A stretch of 5,623 nt of DNA, taken from contig JAQWCP010000120.1 of NCBI GenBank assembly GCA_028705905.1, forward strand, positions 1 through 5,623, read 5' to 3'. The stretch comes from Oscillospiraceae bacterium. GTDB taxonomy: Bacteria > Bacillota > Clostridia > Oscillospirales > Oscillospiraceae. The notes under the pieces are model-generated. The model searched no databases. It saw only the letters and a program-made list of their open reading frames with translations, and was not told the DNA's origin. Position numbers and translations under genes: made by a program. Positions 4,185 through 5,623 of the stretch are shown one piece after another; the first letter of the stretch is position 1, and the number at the start of each line of letters is the position of its first letter.

Positions 4185-4400
4185 ATGGAAAAAAGAAATG
4201 ACGACCTTACCGATATCTCCGATGTGTCTTCCACCACAGAGTGCACCGGTCTCATGCCGGCACTCCCGCTCAATACAGAAGAATACGAATCATATCAGCA
4301 ATTGTCTTCTACAGGGATTCCAAAGAAGCGCGGTAATTCACGTGTCCGTCCCGCCATCGAAAACAGTGGTGAAACAACCGTCCCCAAGCAGAACCCTTAA
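4185..4400 (+). CDS. Unknown 71-residue hydrophilic protein
   Basis: ATG 4185 has AAAAGGAG eight bases upstream and is preferred over GTG 4176, which lies inside that site. The product begins MEKRNDDLTDISDVSSTTECTG. A short segment GLMPALPLNTEEYESYQQL follows, and the C-terminus is basic and probably disordered (GIPKKRGNSRVRPAIENS). It has a single Cys, no membrane segment and no signal peptide. The DVSSTTECTGLMPALP stretch looks like the conserved core of small unknown clostridial proteins, in my recollection, but no function is known to me. It is a single-gene unit closed by its own terminator, which supports it being real. It lies on the chromosomal side of the tRNA fragment. Confidence 0.7.
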   Translation: MEKRNDDLTDISDVSSTTECTGLMPALPLNTEEYESYQQLSSTGIPKKRGNSRVRPAIENSGETTVPKQNP

Positions 4401-4410
4401 CGGAGCCTTT

Positions 4411-4438
4411 GCCGTCCTTTTCATAGGACGGCTTTTTT
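4411..4438 (+). terminator. Rho-independent terminator of the 71-residue protein gene
   Basis: An 8-bp stem GCCGTCCT/AGGACGGC (4411-4432) with a six-base loop is followed by six T bases. It lies ten bases after the stop codon. Confidence 0.88.
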
Positions 4439-4561
4439 GCGCCCATCATCAATCCCCTGGGTCTGCCTTCAACAGTCCTCTCCATGGAAAGTATGACGCT
4501 GGTCAGGGCAGTCGCCAAAGCGCCTGGGTGCATGACCAGAAATGACCGATTATCCTGTAAC

Positions 4562-4595
4562 AAAAAAGAAAAACACGTCCCGAAATGGGACGTGT
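4562..4595 (-). terminator. Rho-independent terminator of the zinc-ribbon gene
   Basis: On the minus strand, the 9-bp arms ACACGTCCC and GGGACGTGT (4573-4595) enclose a five-base loop and are followed by TTTTTCTTTTTT-like sequence (4562-4572). It lies about 16 bases after the stop codon of the zinc-ribbon gene. Confidence 0.88.
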
Positions 4596-4611
4596 CTTTG
4601 AAGTCACTTAT

Positions 4612-4887
4612 TTATCTTCTGAAACAGTCGCTGCAATAAACAGGGCGATCGGTGCGGGGCTCGAAAGGAACCTTGCAGGGTTTTCCGCACTCGGCACAAA
4701 CTGCATCATACATCTGACGAGTACCACCATTTCCGCGAGAGTTGTTCCCCTTGCGTGCATCACGGCAGGACTTACAACGCTGAGGCTCGTTGGTGAAACC
4801 CTTTTCAGCGAAAAACTCCTGTTCGTTGGCGGTGAAAGTGAATTCTTGTCCGCAATCTTTGCAGACGATGGTTTTGTCCTTAAACAT
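4612..4887 (-). CDS. Double zinc-ribbon small protein
   Basis: The 91-residue product starts at the ATG complement of 4885-4887, which has AAAGAGGT a few bases upstream. A longer in-frame start (4935) lies close to the predicted transcription start and lacks a site. Two cysteine modules are clear. C9-x2-C12 with C38-x2-C41 (VCKDCGQEF ... RCKSCRDARKG) matches the probable zinc-ribbon domain common in Firmicutes and Clostridia. C64-x2-C67 with C85-x2-C88 (AVCAECGKPCKVPF ... YCSDCF) is a second ribbon of CxxC-x17-CxxC type. The linker (GNNSRGNGGT) is Gly/Asn-rich. Each module should bind one zinc ion; a nucleic-acid or protein contact role is likely, but the exact function of this family is not known to me. 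It is monocistronic, with its own promoter and terminator, and belongs to the chromosomal side. Confidence 0.9.
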   Translation of the reverse strand: MFKDKTIVCKDCGQEFTFTANEQEFFAEKGFTNEPQRCKSCRDARKGNNSRGNGGTRQMYDAVCAECGKPCKVPFEPRTDRPVYCSDCFRR

Positions 4888-4918
4888 TAAATACCTCTTT
4901 AAATAATAAAAATACTGT

Positions 4919-4936
4919 GATGTGAATTCACACATC
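4919..4936 (-). promoter_or_regulatory. 5' leader hairpin and palindrome of the zinc-ribbon gene
   Basis: In the RNA, GAUGUG and CACAUC arms close a six-base loop close to the predicted transcript 5' end. In DNA the same place contains a perfect 12-bp palindrome, TGTGAATTCACA (4921-4932). It could stabilise the mRNA 5' end or be a binding site for a regulator just downstream of the start. Confidence 0.4.
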
Positions 4937-4949
4937 GTGACTAGATATA

Positions 4950-4978
4950 AGGATAGCTTAAATAGGAGGAAAAGTCAA
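4950..4978 (-). promoter_or_regulatory. Sigma-A-type promoter of the zinc-ribbon gene
   Basis: On the minus strand, TTGACT (complement of 4973-4978) and TATCCT (complement of 4950-4955) are 17 bases apart. Transcription should begin near 4943, giving a leader of about 56 bases. Confidence 0.65.
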
Positions 4979-5151
4979 GTGGTTTTTAGCAATTCTTGAA
5001 AGAAAAATAATAAACATGTTTTGAGCCATCTGCAAAGCAAGTGGCAAGCCCCAAAACTGCAGAAAGGAAATTGCCGGCTTTTGCCCCACCGCCAGCCACT
5101 TTAACGGGCCATACTTATCGCCACAACCACCGTTTCAGCCGCCTGGCCGAT
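4979..5151. other. Intergenic stretch after the metallo-beta-lactamase-fold gene
   Basis: No gene is seen. A 7-bp inverted repeat AAGTGGC (5039-5045) and GCCACTT (5095-5101) encloses a large loop. No T-tailed hairpin that would clearly terminate the leftward ComEC-like gene is visible. Confidence 0.4.
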
Positions 5152-5622
5152 CTAAGTTCCTTCCCCTGGCAGAGCACTGGAGTTTGATAATGGTTTGGGG
5201 GAAGCATGCTTCTGTGTTTGCACCTGAACGGTTTCTCCATCACTCTGGAAGACAATATCCCCGCTCTGGTCCGTGCGATATACCGTAACGTCCGCATCCC
5301 GCAGTCGGCTGAGTACCGCTTCATCTGGATGCCCGTATTCGTTACCCTCTCCCACGGAAATCACAGCATACTCCGGCATGATCTCCCGCAAAAAAATATA
5401 CGATGTGGAAGTTCCGCTTCCATGATGCCCCACCTTCAGCACCGTCGATCGCAAATCATAACCCGCATTGAGTATGGCCAGTTCCGACTCTCGCTCGGCG
5501 TCGCCGGCAAACAAAAATGAGGTGCCACCATAAGTAATGCGTAGCACAACAGACTGGTCGTTCCCATTCGCCTGCGTTTCAGACGCGGGCGCCAGAATCT
5601 GAAAGCTACTGTTGCCCAACGC
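5152..5622 (-). CDS. ComEC/Rec2-like metallo-beta-lactamase-fold protein, C-terminal part
   Basis: The frame is open to the right edge (…ALGNSSFQILAP), so the N-terminal part lies outside the window; the TTG near 5619 is an internal Leu. About 156 residues are visible. NDQSVVLRITYGGTSFLFAGDAE and VLKVGHHGSGTSTS are hallmark segments of the beta-lactamase-like domain of ComEC/Rec2 DNA-uptake proteins and of stand-alone relatives. The FAGDAE Asp and the GHHGS His are metal-site residues. EYAVISVGEGNEYGHPDEAVLSRL completes the domain. A polar tail of about 30 residues (QTQKHASPKPLSNSS…) follows. In ComEC this domain is thought to degrade the non-transported DNA strand outside the membrane. Whether this is full ComEC with channel helices or a secreted stand-alone protein cannot be told, as the start is missing. 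Confidence 0.88.
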   Translation of the reverse strand, partial: ALGNSSFQILAPASETQANGNDQSVVLRITYGGTSFLFAGDAERESELAILNAGYDLRSTVLKVGHHGSGTSTSYIFLREIMPEYAVISVGEGNEYGHPDEAVLSRLRDADVTVYRTDQSGDIVFQSDGETVQVQTQKHASPKPLSNSSALPGEGT

Positions 5623-5623
5623 A

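Noticed and set aside
4309..4563. An 84-residue minus-strand ORF
   Set aside because: It runs through the terminator of the 71-residue gene on the other strand, overlaps that gene and has no ribosome site or motif.

Overview
The window looks like the end of an integrated mobile element and the chromosome it sits in, from a low-GC Gram-positive gut-type Clostridia (probably Oscillospiraceae or a relative). The evidence for the host is the protein style, strong AGGAGG-type ribosome sites, sigma-A-like promoters and U-tailed terminators. No ribosomal RNA or taxonomic marker is present, so the lineage is an inference.

Left and centre (about 1-3942) is accessory DNA. It opens with the C-terminal half of a DnaB-type helicase, followed by a translationally coupled 46-residue basic ORF. 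Convergent to these, on the minus strand, is a two-gene operon of a ribbon-helix-helix (RHH) protein and a Fic/Doc-family protein, ending in a clear terminator. The Fic motif has Gln where the catalytic His normally lies. Upstream of the RHH gene are two back-to-back promoters studded with three copies of an ATCTACCGGTAGAT-type palindrome. One copy overlaps the leftward -35 and one fills the rightward -35/-10 spacer, so both directions are probably controlled by one repressor, plausibly the RHH protein.

The rightward transcript has a T-poor leader and a gutted gene: the head and tail of a phage-type small protein joined out of frame. It then crosses a solitary hairpin with a GTGAATTGAAAA tail resembling a type I-C CRISPR repeat, and two overlapping ORFs of unknown function. 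It probably stops at a long imperfect palindrome near 2788-2820. A sigma-70-family factor then has its own likely promoter and a strong ribosome site.

The element appears to end at 3920-3942, a precise 3' fragment of a serine tRNA (T-loop to CCA, discriminator G) without its 5' partner strand. This is what a tyrosine integrase leaves at the far junction after inserting into a tRNA 3' end. A 12-bp tandem repeat lies about 120 bp inside the end. The tRNA's own terminator follows and may now terminate the sigma transcript.

Right of this (3943-5623) is chromosome-like DNA. It contains a 71-residue unknown protein with its own terminator, a 91-residue double zinc-ribbon protein on the minus strand with a well-formed promoter and terminator, and the C-terminal part of a ComEC-like metallo-beta-lactamase-fold protein running off the window edge.
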